From assembly GCA_022360315.1 (NCBI GenBank), contig JAKSDA010000624.1, forward strand, positions 1 to 64,000: a stretch of DNA of 64,000 nt, written 5' to 3'. Below are positions 12,841 through 22,708 of this stretch, one piece after another (the stretch's first letter is position 1; each line of letters starts with the position of its first letter). Source of the stretch: Pseudomonadota bacterium (GTDB lineage Bacteria; Myxococcota_A; Polyangia; Haliangiales; Haliangiaceae). The notes beneath the pieces are model-generated. The model saw nothing but the letters and a program-made list of their open reading frames with translations. It ran no database searches and was not told the DNA's origin. The position numbers were made by a program, and so were the translations under genes.

Positions 12841-13314
12841 TCGATCGCTCCGGTTTCATGCAGATTGCTCCCAACACTACCGCGCCCCTATGACGTTGCA
12901 AGAGGTGCCGCAACTGCCCGAAATGCTGGTGTCTCGAATCGGAGATGGCGTTTTTTTATTGGTCGAACCGAAATTACCGAGTCGCGGTCGAGCAGCACGG
13001 CCGGCCAGGGAGGCGGTATTGCAGGGACCGGGAGTTATCGTGTGGGCCCGAGCCTGGCCGGGCCAACCGGGCCCGACCGAACCTGACCGAGCGCCCCTGC
13101 AGTCAGAAAACCGACCGCAGCAGTGGTGCGATCGGACATTGATTCGAGCCTTTGATCGGCACTGTTGCAGCTGTCTGCGAGGCGGCGGCGCGCGCTTCGA
13201 TCTGGCTGTGTCGAGCCAGCCGACCGCTCCGGCCGGCCACTTCACCTCGCATTCGTGCACAAACGCCCGAGCGAACCATTCGACCAGCCGGCAAGTCTTG
13301 CGCGGAAGGACCGT
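12841..13314. other. Intergenic region, recB divergent from unknown gene
   Basis: 474 bases without a convincing gene. Frames through it are short, Arg/Pro-rich and lack family features. It should contain promoters for the recB operon (minus) and the gene at 13315 (plus). A run of seven T (12951-12957) and the GC-rich pseudo-repeats of ggccgggccaaccgggcccg type near 13055-13080 are the only local oddities. No tRNA-like or riboswitch-like fold was recognised. Confidence 0.5.
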
Positions 13315-14328
13315 ATGCGTGACCCTGTGCCTATGTCGAATTCTGCCGAATCCGGGCTGATCGAGTCTGTGCGCACCGCGGCCGAGCGGCTGGCCAGGCT
13401 GCTCAGTCGACGTGACGCTCGGGCTCTCGACCTTTCGTCGTGCTCGGACGCAGTGCCGTCCTGGTGGCGGCAGGGATTGGCTCGAGCCGCGATTTTTGGC
13501 GACGGTTTGCTGTCTCTACCTGCCCTGGCCAGCGACACATTTAGCCGCCCGGTCGCATTTCTGTCGGCAAGCGAGATGTCGGTGATCGCCGGCGGCGAAT
13601 ACGTACCGGTCGCCTGGATGGACGGCGGTGCAGCGATCGCCCTGGTCCACGACCGCGGTACCCGTCCGGTGGTCGTCGCCGGGCTGGCAGAGTCGCCGCT
13701 CGGTCAGCTCGGTGTCCGTCCGCCGACCGATAGCGATAGTCTCGGGGCCGAGCCGCTGGCCGATTCGCTTGCCGGCTTTCTCGACCAACTCAGGCCGCAG
13801 ACCGTGAGCCGCTTCGCGGCCCGAGGCCAACAGGCGACCATCGAGCTGTCGGGCGAGTACTCTCTCCTGGTCGAACGCAATGGTCCGATCGAGCGGCGCG
13901 ATTTTCAATCGGACGACGACATTGCCGAGTTCGTCGCCTCGTTTGTCGTAGACGTGCTCGACGCCGGTATGCAGGTGGTGTTTTGCCCGGCGCGCATGCG
14001 ACAGCTCATCGCCGCGCGGACCGGGGCTGCGGTCCTGGTCGACCTACTACCCGAGCAGCGAGCCGGAGCGGCCATCCGCTATCTGCTCGACAACGGTAGC
14101 CTCGAACTCGACCTGGCGACCGATCGCGACCGCGATGAGCAGATCGAGAACTTCGTCGATGACGCGGCGCGTTTCCTCGAAAAGAACCAAAAACGCCGCA
14201 ATCTGATCAAGGCATTCGGCGATTGGTTGGCCCATCATCCCCTGGTAGACGATCTCTACGCCGACGACGATGCTGTCGCCGCGGCGCTCGCCTCGCTGGA
14301 ATCAGAGCCCGACCCGGGCGTATCCTGA
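13315..14328 (+). CDS. Hypothetical protein
   Basis: About 337 residues. The ATG at 13315 is chosen because a GGAAGGA sequence lies 5 nt upstream; the open frame extends further up but into low-complexity sequence, and an ATG at 13333 is possible. The protein is acidic, soluble and lacks a signal peptide. It has no recognised catalytic motif; the C-terminal part is rich in Asp and has a helical stretch ending in AHHPLVDDLYADDDAVAAALASLE. No family was recognised. It is divergent from recB and upstream of the oligopeptidase gene. Confidence 0.65.
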   Translation: MRDPVPMSNSAESGLIESVRTAAERLARLLSRRDARALDLSSCSDAVPSWWRQGLARAAIFGDGLLSLPALASDTFSRPVAFLSASEMSVIAGGEYVPVAWMDGGAAIALVHDRGTRPVVVAGLAESPLGQLGVRPPTDSDSLGAEPLADSLAGFLDQLRPQTVSRFAARGQQATIELSGEYSLLVERNGPIERRDFQSDDDIAEFVASFVVDVLDAGMQVVFCPARMRQLIAARTGAAVLVDLLPEQRAGAAIRYLLDNGSLELDLATDRDRDEQIENFVDDAARFLEKNQKRRNLIKAFGDWLAHHPLVDDLYADDDAVAAALASLESEPDPGVS

Positions 14329-14333
14329 ACGGT

Positions 14334-14510
14334 ATGCCCCCGCCAATTACGTCGGCCAGGGAGCTGCTCAAACTCGTGCGCGAGAGTCGCCGACTCCCGG
14401 CAGGGCTTCCCGGTCCCCATTGCCAGAACAAATGCGTGACCGGCACCCCGACGCCGCCGCGCCAGCGACGATCTCGAACGAGTGCTGAAACAAACAGAGG
14501 AATCGCATGA
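14334..14510 (+). CDS. Possible small ORF coupled to oligopeptidase gene
   Basis: A 58-codon frame from the ATG at 14334, six bases after the preceding stop, to a TGA that overlaps the next gene's ATG (ATGA, 14507-14510). The first half (ITSARELLKLVRESRRLP) could form an amphipathic helix; the second half is Pro/Arg-rich and looks non-coding. No ribosome binding site is obvious. The coupling geometry is the only positive evidence, so it may be a leader or chance. Confidence 0.25.
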   Translation: MPPPITSARELLKLVRESRRLPAGLPGPHCQNKCVTGTPTPPRQRRSRTSAETNRGIA

Positions 14511-16693
14511 CCAGTGAGAGGATCAGTGAAAAGAAGTCGCAGCGTCTGCTGCTGTGTTCCATATCCATCACCATCATTGGCCTGACCATGAGTTGCTCGA
14601 CTACCCCTCACCCACTCACGGGTCCATCGCCCGGTGCTGCCACGCCGGAGGATGGGGCAAAACCTCCAATTGCCGAGGCGATTCCGCACAAGACCGACGT
14701 TCACGGCGTCGTCTTGATCGATGACTATTTTTGGATGCGCGACCGCAACGACCCCAGGGTCCGGTCCTACCTGGAGGCCGAGAATCGATACACCGAGGCG
14801 GTCATGAGGCACACCAGCAAGCTTCAGGACACCCTGTACCGGGAGATGAAAAGCCGCATCAAAGAAACCGATCTCTCGGTTCCGGTCAGGGTCGACGACT
14901 ACTGGTACTACACGCGGACCGAAGAGGGCAAACAGTACTGGAGCCTGTGCCGCAGGCGGGGCAGCTTGCAGGGCGCCGAAGAGGTGCTTCTCGATGTCAA
15001 TAAACTGGCTGAGGGCACAGAATTCTTTTCCATTGGCTCGCTTGCGGTCAGCCCAGATCACCAGCTCCTGGCCTATTCCTTTGATCAGACTGGCGATGAG
15101 CAATATACTCTTCGGATCAAAAAATTGGCCACAGGCGAACTATTGCCCGATGTCATCGACAAGATTGACGGAGCGATCGAGTGGGCCAACGACAATCGCA
15201 CTCTATTTTATGTCGTGCAGGACAAAGCCCGCCGGCCCTACCGGGTGCTGCGCCACGAACTGAGCCAGAGCGGAGCCGACCCGATCGTCTATCAAGAGGA
15301 CGACGAGCGCTTTTTCGTGTCGCTGTCCAAATCCAAGAGCAAGAAGTACATATTTGTCGAACTCGGCAGCCAGGTCACCTCCGAGGTGCGTTTTCTCGAC
15401 GCCGACGCTCCGACTGGCGAACTCCGGGTATTTCGGCCGCGCATCCAAGGCGTCGAATACAGAATCGCTCACCATACCGACTGGTTTTACGTGGTAAGCA
15501 ACGAGGGTGCCAAAAACTTCAAGCTGATGAAGACCCGGGTGACCGACCTGTCCCCACAGAGCTGGCAGCAAGTCATCGCCCATCGGCTCGAGGTCAAGCT
15601 CGACCGGATCGAGATGTTTCGCCACCACATGGTCGTCTACCAGCGCAAAGGCGGACTGCGTTCGATCGAGGTGTGGAGCCTGCAAAGTGGCCGGCGGCAC
15701 GACATAGAGTTCGACGAGCCAGTATACGCTGCCTTCGGCGGCAGCAACCCCGAATTCGACTCGACAGTGCTTCGCTTCACCTATACCTCACTGGTCACAC
15801 CGCGCAGCGTCTTCGATTACGATATGGAGACCCGTAAGCGAGAGTTGAAAAAGCAACAAGAAGTGCTGGGTGGTTACGATTCGTCTCGGTACCGCAGTGA
15901 ACGTGTATTTGCCACCGCCACCGACGGTACGCGGATTCCGATCTCATTGGTATACAGGACCGACATGCGCCGATCTGGAGGAAATCCCTGCTTGCTCATC
16001 GGCTACGGCGCCTACGGTGTCAGCATTGATCCGCACTTTGTCTCCACTCGATTGAGTTTGCTCGACCGCGGCTTTATCTACGCCATCGTTCACATTCGGG
16101 GTGGCGGCGAGATGGGTCGGCAGTGGTACGAGGACGGCAAGCTGCTCATGAAGAAGAACACATTCACGGACTTCATCGCCGCGATGGAGCACCTCATCGG
16201 CCAGGGCTACACCAGCAGTGAAGAGCTCGCCATCCAGGGCGGTAGTGCCGGCGGGTTGCTCATAGGCGCGGTGGTCAATATGCGTCCCGATCTGATGAAA
16301 GCTGCGGTAGTCCACGTACCGTTTGTCGATGTCATCAACACCATGCTCGACGCATCGATTCCGCTCACTGTCATCGAGTATGAGGAGTGGGGTAACCCGA
16401 ATCAAAAAGAGTACTTTGATTACATCCGGTCCTACTCGCCATACGACAATGTCGCGGCCCGGGACTACCCGCACCTACTCATCACGGCTGGTCTCAACGA
16501 CCCGCGCGTACAGTACTGGGAGCCAGCCAAGTGGACGGCCAAGCTGCGGGCAATGAAGACCGACAGCAATCGACTTTTGTTAAAGACCAACATGGGCGCT
16601 GGTCACCGAGGTGCCTCGGGGCGGTACAATCGGCTGCATGAGCGTGCTTTCGACTTTGCTTTTATCCTCGACGTCCTGGGTCTCGGCGGATGA
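14507..16693 (+). CDS. ptrB: Oligopeptidase B-like prolyl oligopeptidase family protease (S9A), lipoprotein
   Basis: A 728-residue serine peptidase of the prolyl oligopeptidase family, most like oligopeptidase B, which cleaves short peptides after basic residues. An N-terminal beta-propeller is followed by the alpha/beta-hydrolase domain with YGAYGVSIDPHF, HIRGGGEMGRQWYEDGK and the nucleophile motif GGSAGG (Ser580); Asp665 (GLNDPRVQYWEP) and His700 (GAGHRGASG) complete the triad. The N terminus has a lipoprotein-type signal ending L-T-M-S-C near residue 29, so the enzyme is probably exported and membrane-anchored rather than cytoplasmic as in E. coli. AGAGG lies just upstream of the ATG. Confidence 0.92.
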   Translation: MTSERISEKKSQRLLLCSISITIIGLTMSCSTTPHPLTGPSPGAATPEDGAKPPIAEAIPHKTDVHGVVLIDDYFWMRDRNDPRVRSYLEAENRYTEAVMRHTSKLQDTLYREMKSRIKETDLSVPVRVDDYWYYTRTEEGKQYWSLCRRRGSLQGAEEVLLDVNKLAEGTEFFSIGSLAVSPDHQLLAYSFDQTGDEQYTLRIKKLATGELLPDVIDKIDGAIEWANDNRTLFYVVQDKARRPYRVLRHELSQSGADPIVYQEDDERFFVSLSKSKSKKYIFVELGSQVTSEVRFLDADAPTGELRVFRPRIQGVEYRIAHHTDWFYVVSNEGAKNFKLMKTRVTDLSPQSWQQVIAHRLEVKLDRIEMFRHHMVVYQRKGGLRSIEVWSLQSGRRHDIEFDEPVYAAFGGSNPEFDSTVLRFTYTSLVTPRSVFDYDMETRKRELKKQQEVLGGYDSSRYRSERVFATATDGTRIPISLVYRTDMRRSGGNPCLLIGYGAYGVSIDPHFVSTRLSLLDRGFIYAIVHIRGGGEMGRQWYEDGKLLMKKNTFTDFIAAMEHLIGQGYTSSEELAIQGGSAGGLLIGAVVNMRPDLMKAAVVHVPFVDVINTMLDASIPLTVIEYEEWGNPNQKEYFDYIRSYSPYDNVAARDYPHLLITAGLNDPRVQYWEPAKWTAKLRAMKTDSNRLLLKTNMGAGHRGASGRYNRLHERAFDFAFILDVLGLGG

Positions 16694-16775
16694 GGTCGTC
16701 AATGCCACGGCCGCGTCGGAAGCGAGCAACGCCGGGCCAGGCGCCGCGGTGTCCAGTCTGGACATGGAGAGATAA

Positions 16776-18029
16776 GTGAGTTCTGTCGAACATGGCCGCT
16801 CCGGGGCCGATGTTCCCGCCCCGGTCATCTTGATCGTCGACGACAATCCCCTGAATCGCACCGTTCTGTCGTCTTATCTCGGTGGGCGAGGATTTGAGAT
16901 CGCGTTGGCGGAAACCGGCGAGGCAGCGCTCGACAAGGCCAGTGCTGCCGACCTCATTCTGCTCGATGTCAAGCTGCCGGGCATTGATGGTTTCGAGACC
17001 TGTCGCCGTTTGAAGGCAGACGAGGCGATGCGGGATGTTCCGGTTATTTTCATGACTGCGATCGAGAGTACCGAGAGCAAGGTTGCCGGTTTTGCAGCGG
17101 GGGGAGTGGATTATGTGACCAAGCCATTTCAGCAGGAGGAATTGTTTGCCCGGGTGAGGACCCACCTGGAGATCCGCAAGCTCACTCGGCGACTCAAGCG
17201 AGCCAATCGCAAGCTGCAACTGCTCAATGCCAGCAAGGACAAGTTTTTTTCCATCGTGTCACACGATCTCCGCACGCCGTTCAACGCCCTTCTGGGCAGC
17301 GCAGAGTTGATGCGGGCCACAGCGCACTCGGAGAATTCGAGTCCAGAGGAGCTGCAAGAACTGGCCGACATGATCTGCGGATCGGCTCAGGCGGCATATC
17401 AGTTGTTGGAGAATCTGCTGGCCTGGTCTCGACTACAGCGCGGGCTTATGGTCTACCGGCCGGAATGTCTGGAGTTGCGCCCGCTCGCGCAAAAAACTGT
17501 CGACGTTTTGCGCGAGGCGGCGTCGCAAAAACAGATCGAGCTCATCAACTCGGTAGAAGGGGAAGTCTCGGTTTATGCCGATCCCAATATGTTGGACACG
17601 GTCATACGCAATTTGACTTCGAATGCCCTCAAGTTCACCGACAAAGGCGGTCGGGTGATCATATCGGCGATTGCGCACGCCGGCGATCGAAAAAGCGGCC
17701 ATCCGGATGCTCCGCCGGGTGCAAACTCCGTTTCCCACGCCACGCCGGACAGTCCACAAGACAGTGTGGCAACGGGCGGAGGTCCCTTCCTCGAGATTTC
17801 CATATCAGACAATGGCGTGGGAATGAGCGAGCAAGACCTGAGCAGGTTGTTCCGGATCGACATCCCCCACCGCACGATCGGCACGGCCAAAGAGCGCGGC
17901 AGCGGCCTGGGGCTGATCTTGTGCAAGGATATGGTGGAACGCCAAGGTGGTAAGCTCTGGCTCGAAAGCGAGCTAGAACAGGGCACCACGGCCCACTTCA
18001 CCATCCCGCGCGAGGCGCCAGGCGGGTAG
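16776..18029 (+). CDS. Receiver-histidine kinase hybrid sensor
   Basis: A 417-residue cytoplasmic two-component protein with an N-terminal receiver domain (acidic VDDN pocket; phospho-acceptor Asp64 in LLDVKLPG; VTKPF near residue 115), a short coiled linker, a HisKA domain with the phosphorylated His163 in SHDLRTPFNALLG, and an HATPase_c domain with N-box NLTSNALKFT, DNGVGM and GSGLGLILCKDM. There is no membrane segment, so it must be activated by phosphotransfer or a partner. The GTG start follows GGAGAG. A receiver before the kinase is a common arrangement in myxobacteria. No cognate response regulator is adjacent. A Pro/Gly/Ser-rich insert splits the ATPase domain around residues 308-333. 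Confidence 0.93.
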   Translation: MSSVEHGRSGADVPAPVILIVDDNPLNRTVLSSYLGGRGFEIALAETGEAALDKASAADLILLDVKLPGIDGFETCRRLKADEAMRDVPVIFMTAIESTESKVAGFAAGGVDYVTKPFQQEELFARVRTHLEIRKLTRRLKRANRKLQLLNASKDKFFSIVSHDLRTPFNALLGSAELMRATAHSENSSPEELQELADMICGSAQAAYQLLENLLAWSRLQRGLMVYRPECLELRPLAQKTVDVLREAASQKQIELINSVEGEVSVYADPNMLDTVIRNLTSNALKFTDKGGRVIISAIAHAGDRKSGHPDAPPGANSVSHATPDSPQDSVATGGGPFLEISISDNGVGMSEQDLSRLFRIDIPHRTIGTAKERGSGLGLILCKDMVERQGGKLWLESELEQGTTAHFTIPREAPGG

Positions 18030-18037
18030 ACCACCGG

Positions 18038-21000
18038 TCACGGAGCGGTGACGCGACGGATGTCCGACAGAGTTGGCGGTCCTGCTTTGACCAGGAGCAC
18101 GCGTCCATCTCGGTCGGTCAGTATCGATGCGGGGAGCACCTGACGGTGGAGGCGGGCTTCTACCAGGCGATTGATCGATTCGCGTCCCGGCCCGGTCAAC
18201 TCGCCGAGCAGCTCATACGAAGTGTCCCTCTTGGCCGCATGTTGATCGAGCATCGCTCCGATATCGTCTGGATCGATCGGTACACCAATGATGTGCAATC
18301 CGTCGACCGCTGTGTATAGCTCGCTCAGTCGCGCCTGGAATGATGCAGCTTTGCATGCCTGACACCAGGTCGCCATGGTCACGTAGAGAATCATCGTCGC
18401 ATCCGGGCGCGGTCGACCAAGGGTTAGACGGGCCTGTTCTGCTCCTCGAGACCCAGCACGCGGGGCCGCCGGCCGCCGATAGGTCGAGATTCGAGCCGAC
18501 TTGCCAGCTGACCGGCCGACCGGTGCCTGGGTCGGATCCTCGTAGACCGTGAGCAGAGAGCCTTCGGCGACATCTGTTATGGTTTGCACCACGCCCGATG
18601 GCCACCGCACAGTGATTGTCTCGGCCGATCGATGAGCGCCGATCCCGATCCGCATGATCGCGCTGTTTTGAGCGGCAAGTCCACTGCCCAGCGAATGCGC
18701 GCGGCGGATGGTTTGAGCTGGCAATTTTACATCGACTCTGGCACCGACTCCGTCACGCGGTGATCGGGATGGCGACGGCTTGGATCCGCGATTGCTGCCG
18801 ACAAGGCGCACGGCGATCATTCCTCCGCGTCGCGCTGCTCGCCGGGACGTCCGGCCGCTCGGACCGCGATCGCCCAGCCGATTGCGAAATAACTGGAGCG
18901 ATGGCGAATTGACACTGACAACTCCCACATCCGACCAGCCATCGCGATCGTAGTCGAATATCGCGGCGATCCGGCCATCGGCTGGTGAATCCAGATTTGC
19001 CAAGCCCGACAGTTCGGTAAACCAGCGACCCCGATCATTGATGAATAGACGGTTCCTCTCGTTACCGCTGATCGAACTACCCTCCTCCAGGGGATAATAC
19101 AATGATAACACGGCGAGAGATTGTGATACCTTATCTTGCTTGTGCTCCGAGCGCATGACCACGCGCCAATACTCGGGTCACGTATCGACATCCGATTGCA
19201 CAGCTTTCGGGGCGGTGTAGAAACCGGCCATCGAGTAGATATCCAAAAAACCGTCGTTATCGATGTCGACAAACTGCCCGCCCCAGCCCCATCCGGCCCT
19301 GGCAACGGGTAGCGCCGGCGGGGCCAGCCCGGATACCACCTCGAAGGATCCATCGCGGTTTTGCCGCAAAAGCGCGTTGCCGCTCGACATCTGCCGGATG
19401 CGATGATTGCCCGGACCGAGCCGATTGGCCAGACGGCGCCCGGCCTTGCTGTACATGTTGGTCACATAGAGATCGACCCGACCGTCGTTGTCGTAGTCGC
19501 CCCAGCTCGCTCCCATGGAAAAGCCGAGTGGCTCGCCCCGGATGAGCGATGCAGCCACTTCCGTGAAGCGACCGTCGCCGCTATTGCGAAACAAGCTGTT
19601 GGGCGCAAAGTCGTTGGCCACAAATAGGTCCTGATCTCCGTCGTCGTCAAAGTCAGCCCACGCGCCCTGGAACGAATTGACCGCCAGCCCGACGCTGTCG
19701 TTGCCCGGTCCGACATCAAAACGACCTCCGCCGATGTTGCGCAAGAGTAGGTTTGCCGGGCCGGGCTGATCCGTGAGCAGACGCCGGCGCTGATATTGCG
19801 CCATCAGCGCAGTGACCGTGTCACTGTCGTAGTAACGCTCCAGCTTTTCGCGAACCGTGCCGTACGCCCCCGCCATGTACGAAAACGCCGGCTGCTCGAA
19901 ATAGGTCGCAAAGAAGACGTCGAGCAAACCGTCGCGGTCGTAATCGGCCACAGACATCGAGGTCACCCAGGGCGGCAGCGGCACCCGGACTGCGCTCTTG
20001 CTGCGATCGGCAAACCGCCCGTCCCGATTGATGAGATAGATGCTCGGCGCCCGAGTCTGACCCAAAAACGCGTCGACATCGCCATCATTGTCGAAATCGG
20101 CGAATACCGCGCTGGTGAAAAATCCCCGCAAAGCCAGGCCCAACTCCGGAGCAATATCGACGAACGTTCCATCACCCCGGTTGCGGAGTAACATATTGTC
20201 TCCTCCCTCGGGCCACCCGGGCATAAAATATAAATCGTCCAGACCGTCGCGATCGATATCCACGACCGCCAGCCCGGGATGATCGGCTGCGCTGTGGAAG
20301 CTGAAATCGCGATAAGGCGGTTCTGTCCGGCGATTGAACCGGGTCTCATTCGCGGCCGAGCGGACCGATCGACCGTCTGATCGATCGGTCAACAAGTCCT
20401 CGATCAGCTGCTCTTTGGCCGAAAAGCGGGCTCGTTCACGAGTCGTGCGGTCGGCAATGGCGCGGTCGAGAACCTCGGCAAAAAATCTCTGCCGCGATCG
20501 CTCGACGCGGAGGCGCTCGGTAAGCCACGCGCCGATACGCCACACCCCGCCCGACAGATCGCCCCGGGTCCATTCGATACCGAACTCGGCCTCGACCTCG
20601 ATGTATTCGCCTGCGCGGGACCGACCAACCGCTGCAAAACCCATGTCGGCCATGGCGGACCCTCGGCGCCCGAACTCGAGGTCGATGATGTAAAATTCCG
20701 CGTGCTCGAAATACCTGACTTGGTCCAGTAAAGGCGACCATAACCGCAGATCCTCGCGGTGCACCGGTCGCGCCTGTCTCGCTACCGCCCAATGCTCTTG
20801 GCTCGCCAAACCGCCGGCAACTCGCTGCAATGACGGCGGCGTATCCATGGCCAGATCTCGTATCACGGCGGTCGGCTCGAATAGATCGATACTGGCTGGC
20901 CCGGGCAGGCGCAAATCCATCACGCTGATGTGCAATCGCTCGAGTTCGTCGGCCAGATCGCGGATCAACGTCTCGATGGGTTCGATCTGTCGCGCCACTC

Positions 21001-21208
21001 GATCGAAATCTTGGGCGGAATCATCAGCGAGATCATCGACGAGACCTTGGCCTGCAGAACTGCGAGGCGCCAACTCGACCAGTTGCCGCGTTTCTCCCTC
21101 TGCGCGACAGCCGATCAGTAGGCTGATATACCCCGCAAGGCATAGCACAGAGATCGCCAAACACCGCAAACCAGCGGCGCTATTGTGTTCCCGCTCTAAC
21201 TGCCGCAT
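18038..21208 (-). CDS. FG-GAP/ASPIC-UnbV lipoprotein with C-terminal thioredoxin domain; in-frame TGA at 19178
   Basis: Predicted 1056-residue exported protein if the single in-frame TGA (19178-19180, codon 677) is read through; otherwise 676 residues plus a 374-residue GTG-started remainder. ATG 21208 follows AGGGA; a GTG at 21229 is possible. The lipobox is L-L-I-G-C. Many FG-GAP/VCBS calcium-type repeats (DFDNDGDVDAF, DFDDDGDQDLF, DYDNDGRVDLY, DIDNDGFLDIY) run up to the TGA and continue after it (NERNRLFIND, DYDRDGWSDV), then an ASPIC/UnbV domain, then a thioredoxin-like domain with TWCQACK. Both halves are in one frame and together form one normal CRTAC1-type architecture. The TGA is either selenocysteine, a nonsense mutation or a sequence error. 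Confidence 0.75.
19150..19167 (-). promoter_or_regulatory. SECIS-like hairpin after in-frame TGA
   Basis: On the minus strand, 10 nt after the TGA at 19178-19180, a 7-bp stem GGCGCGT / ATGCGCT (two G-U pairs) closes a GGTC tetraloop that begins 18 nt after the TGA. E. coli fdhF has a GGUCU-containing loop at nearly the same distance. Position and loop fit a bacterial SECIS; hairpins are common in GC-rich DNA, so this alone does not prove recoding. Confidence 0.4.
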
Positions 21209-21251
21209 CTTGTATCCCTCACTGGGCACACTGAGCTCCAGTGCGTGGCAC

Positions 21252-21281
21252 AGTATAAAAACCGATATCGCAGAATCTCAA
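21252..21281 (-). promoter_or_regulatory. Candidate sigma-70-type promoter for FG-GAP gene
   Basis: On the minus strand TTGAGA (21276-21281) and TATACT (21252-21257) are separated by 18 bp. Transcription would start near 21245, giving a leader of about 37 nt to the ATG at 21208. The surrounding 160 bp is much more AT-rich than its neighbours. Confidence 0.5.
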
Positions 21282-21355
21282 CGACTCGCACCTGTTTTAT
21301 TGTCTTTTACTGGTCCGACCACCAGCCACCGAATGGTATTCCGTGGCTGGGTGAT

Positions 21356-21382
21356 TTGACACGACTGGCATCGGTCTATAGC
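21356..21382 (+). promoter_or_regulatory. Candidate promoter for the desaturase operon
   Basis: TTGACA (21356-21361) and TATAGC (21377-21382) are separated by 15 bp, a short spacer. The ATG at 21391 has no Shine-Dalgarno sequence and would sit at or next to the transcription start, so the mRNA may be leaderless. Divergent from the promoter at 21252-21281. Confidence 0.4.
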
Positions 21383-21390
21383 GTTGTCGT

Positions 21391-22551
21391 ATGAAGACCG
21401 TGGGTCGTCGTGGGCGGAGTCTACTCAGGCGTTCTGAGGATATACACTGCCTTCTTTTTCACGGTATTACTTTGTTTGGATATGGCTGTGCCTTTTTCCT
21501 CTACCTGAACCCCCATTATGCCGGGATCGAAGGTCCGTGGTCCCAGGCTGCGTTTGTATTGGCGGCGTCATTGATGTTGGCATGGTGTTGCGGATTGGAC
21601 GTACCTGTCAATTTTCACAATCACGCTCATAAGCCATTGTTTCGTTCAGCCTGGTTGAACCGGTGGTGTGGACGGTTGTGGACGTTTTCCAGTGGATGGC
21701 CGTCGTTTTTCTTTGAGCACGTGCATGTCACGGTTCATCACGGCAATCTCCTCGAACACGACGACTGGACCCTGCCACACCGGCGCCCGGACGGCCGGTT
21801 CGAGAGTCTGATGCACTATACATTCGCCCACTGGCCATGGCGGTTCGCATATCATTTCTACCGCGATTTTACCAGTGATCGCTATCCACCCGGCACGGGC
21901 AGAAAAGCGCTGTGGGAACTGTTCATCTTTCTCCTTTTGTGGTCAATACCGTTTTGCATTGATGTCGAGATGGCGTTGCTTCTGTGGCTTTTTCCGCAAT
22001 GGCTGGGCAATATCCTCATCAGTGGCGCCGGCATGTACGCACAGCACGCCGGCTGTATAAGACCGACGGATCAACATCCGCATAGCCACTCCAACTCATC
22101 ACTTTCGCCGTTTCACAATCTCACCATGTTCAATCTGGGATACCACCTGGCCCATCATACCTATCCTCGAGTCCATTGGACCGATCTGCCCCGGGTGCAC
22201 GACCACTTGATGGACAAAGTACAGAGCCGAGATCCCCGGCTCTTTGCAGTCAGTTATTACAAGATGGGCAATCTGCTCACCACGTCGGGCATCACGCCAG
22301 AAGAGCTCGATCGGGGCATGGTTCGAGTCGCACAGTCGTCCAACCAGCCCGTGCCGACCGAGTTTGAACTGGCAACAGTGCAGGATTATCGCGTCTGGCG
22401 TGGGTTTGAGTCGACATCCGGCGAGGCGCGGACGCCCGGCGAAGGTCGCCCTCCCGGCCAAGCTCGTACCGACGGCGAGGCTCGCTCGCCGTCCGACCAC
22501 AGCCTGAGTCTGCAGCGCGCGGACGAGGTCGTGGACGCGAGAAAAGGATAG
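21391..22551 (+). CDS. Membrane fatty acid desaturase
   Basis: A 386-residue integral membrane di-iron desaturase/hydroxylase. The three histidine boxes are HNHAH (near residue 76), HVTVHHGN and HLAHHTYP, with an extra QHAGC segment, and hydrophobic helices flank them. It should introduce a double bond or hydroxyl into a fatty acyl chain or related lipid; the position cannot be told. The last 50 residues are a low-complexity tail of GEAR-TPGEG-RPPGQ-type repeats not expected in this family. First gene of an operon with a small membrane peptide, a second desaturase, Cfa and an FG-GAP protein. No ribosome binding site is visible. Confidence 0.9.
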   Translation: MKTVGRRGRSLLRRSEDIHCLLFHGITLFGYGCAFFLYLNPHYAGIEGPWSQAAFVLAASLMLAWCCGLDVPVNFHNHAHKPLFRSAWLNRWCGRLWTFSSGWPSFFFEHVHVTVHHGNLLEHDDWTLPHRRPDGRFESLMHYTFAHWPWRFAYHFYRDFTSDRYPPGTGRKALWELFIFLLLWSIPFCIDVEMALLLWLFPQWLGNILISGAGMYAQHAGCIRPTDQHPHSHSNSSLSPFHNLTMFNLGYHLAHHTYPRVHWTDLPRVHDHLMDKVQSRDPRLFAVSYYKMGNLLTTSGITPEELDRGMVRVAQSSNQPVPTEFELATVQDYRVWRGFESTSGEARTPGEGRPPGQARTDGEARSPSDHSLSLQRADEVVDARKG

Positions 22552-22560
22552 AGTGAAACC

Positions 22561-22704
22561 ATGCGCACTGCCGGTATGCTCTTGATTCGATCGTGTTATC
22601 CGTTTTTGACTCTCATCGTCATTGTGGGCACAGTCTTGTGGGGGCCGTGGGTCAGCCTCGCCCTGGCTGTGCTACTGTGGCGCATCAACCGATGGATTGG
22701 GTGA
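22561..22704 (+). CDS. 47-residue single-span membrane peptide between two desaturases
   Basis: An ATG frame of 47 codons fits between the first desaturase stop (22551) and the second desaturase start (22709), with the next gene's likely ribosome binding site (GAGGT) overlapping its stop. The peptide has a basic start, a long hydrophobic stretch (FLTLIVIVGTVLWGPWVSLALAVLLW) and a short basic end (RINRWIG), as expected for a one-span membrane protein. The upstream sequence has GGATAGAGTG. It could be a small subunit of a desaturase complex; that role is inference from position. Confidence 0.55.
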   Translation: MRTAGMLLIRSCYPFLTLIVIVGTVLWGPWVSLALAVLLWRINRWIG

Positions 22705-22708
22705 GGTC

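Noticed and set aside
12773..13360. 195-codon frame across the recB upstream region
   Set aside because: Low-complexity Arg/Pro-rich translation overlapping two real genes, with no start signal or motif.
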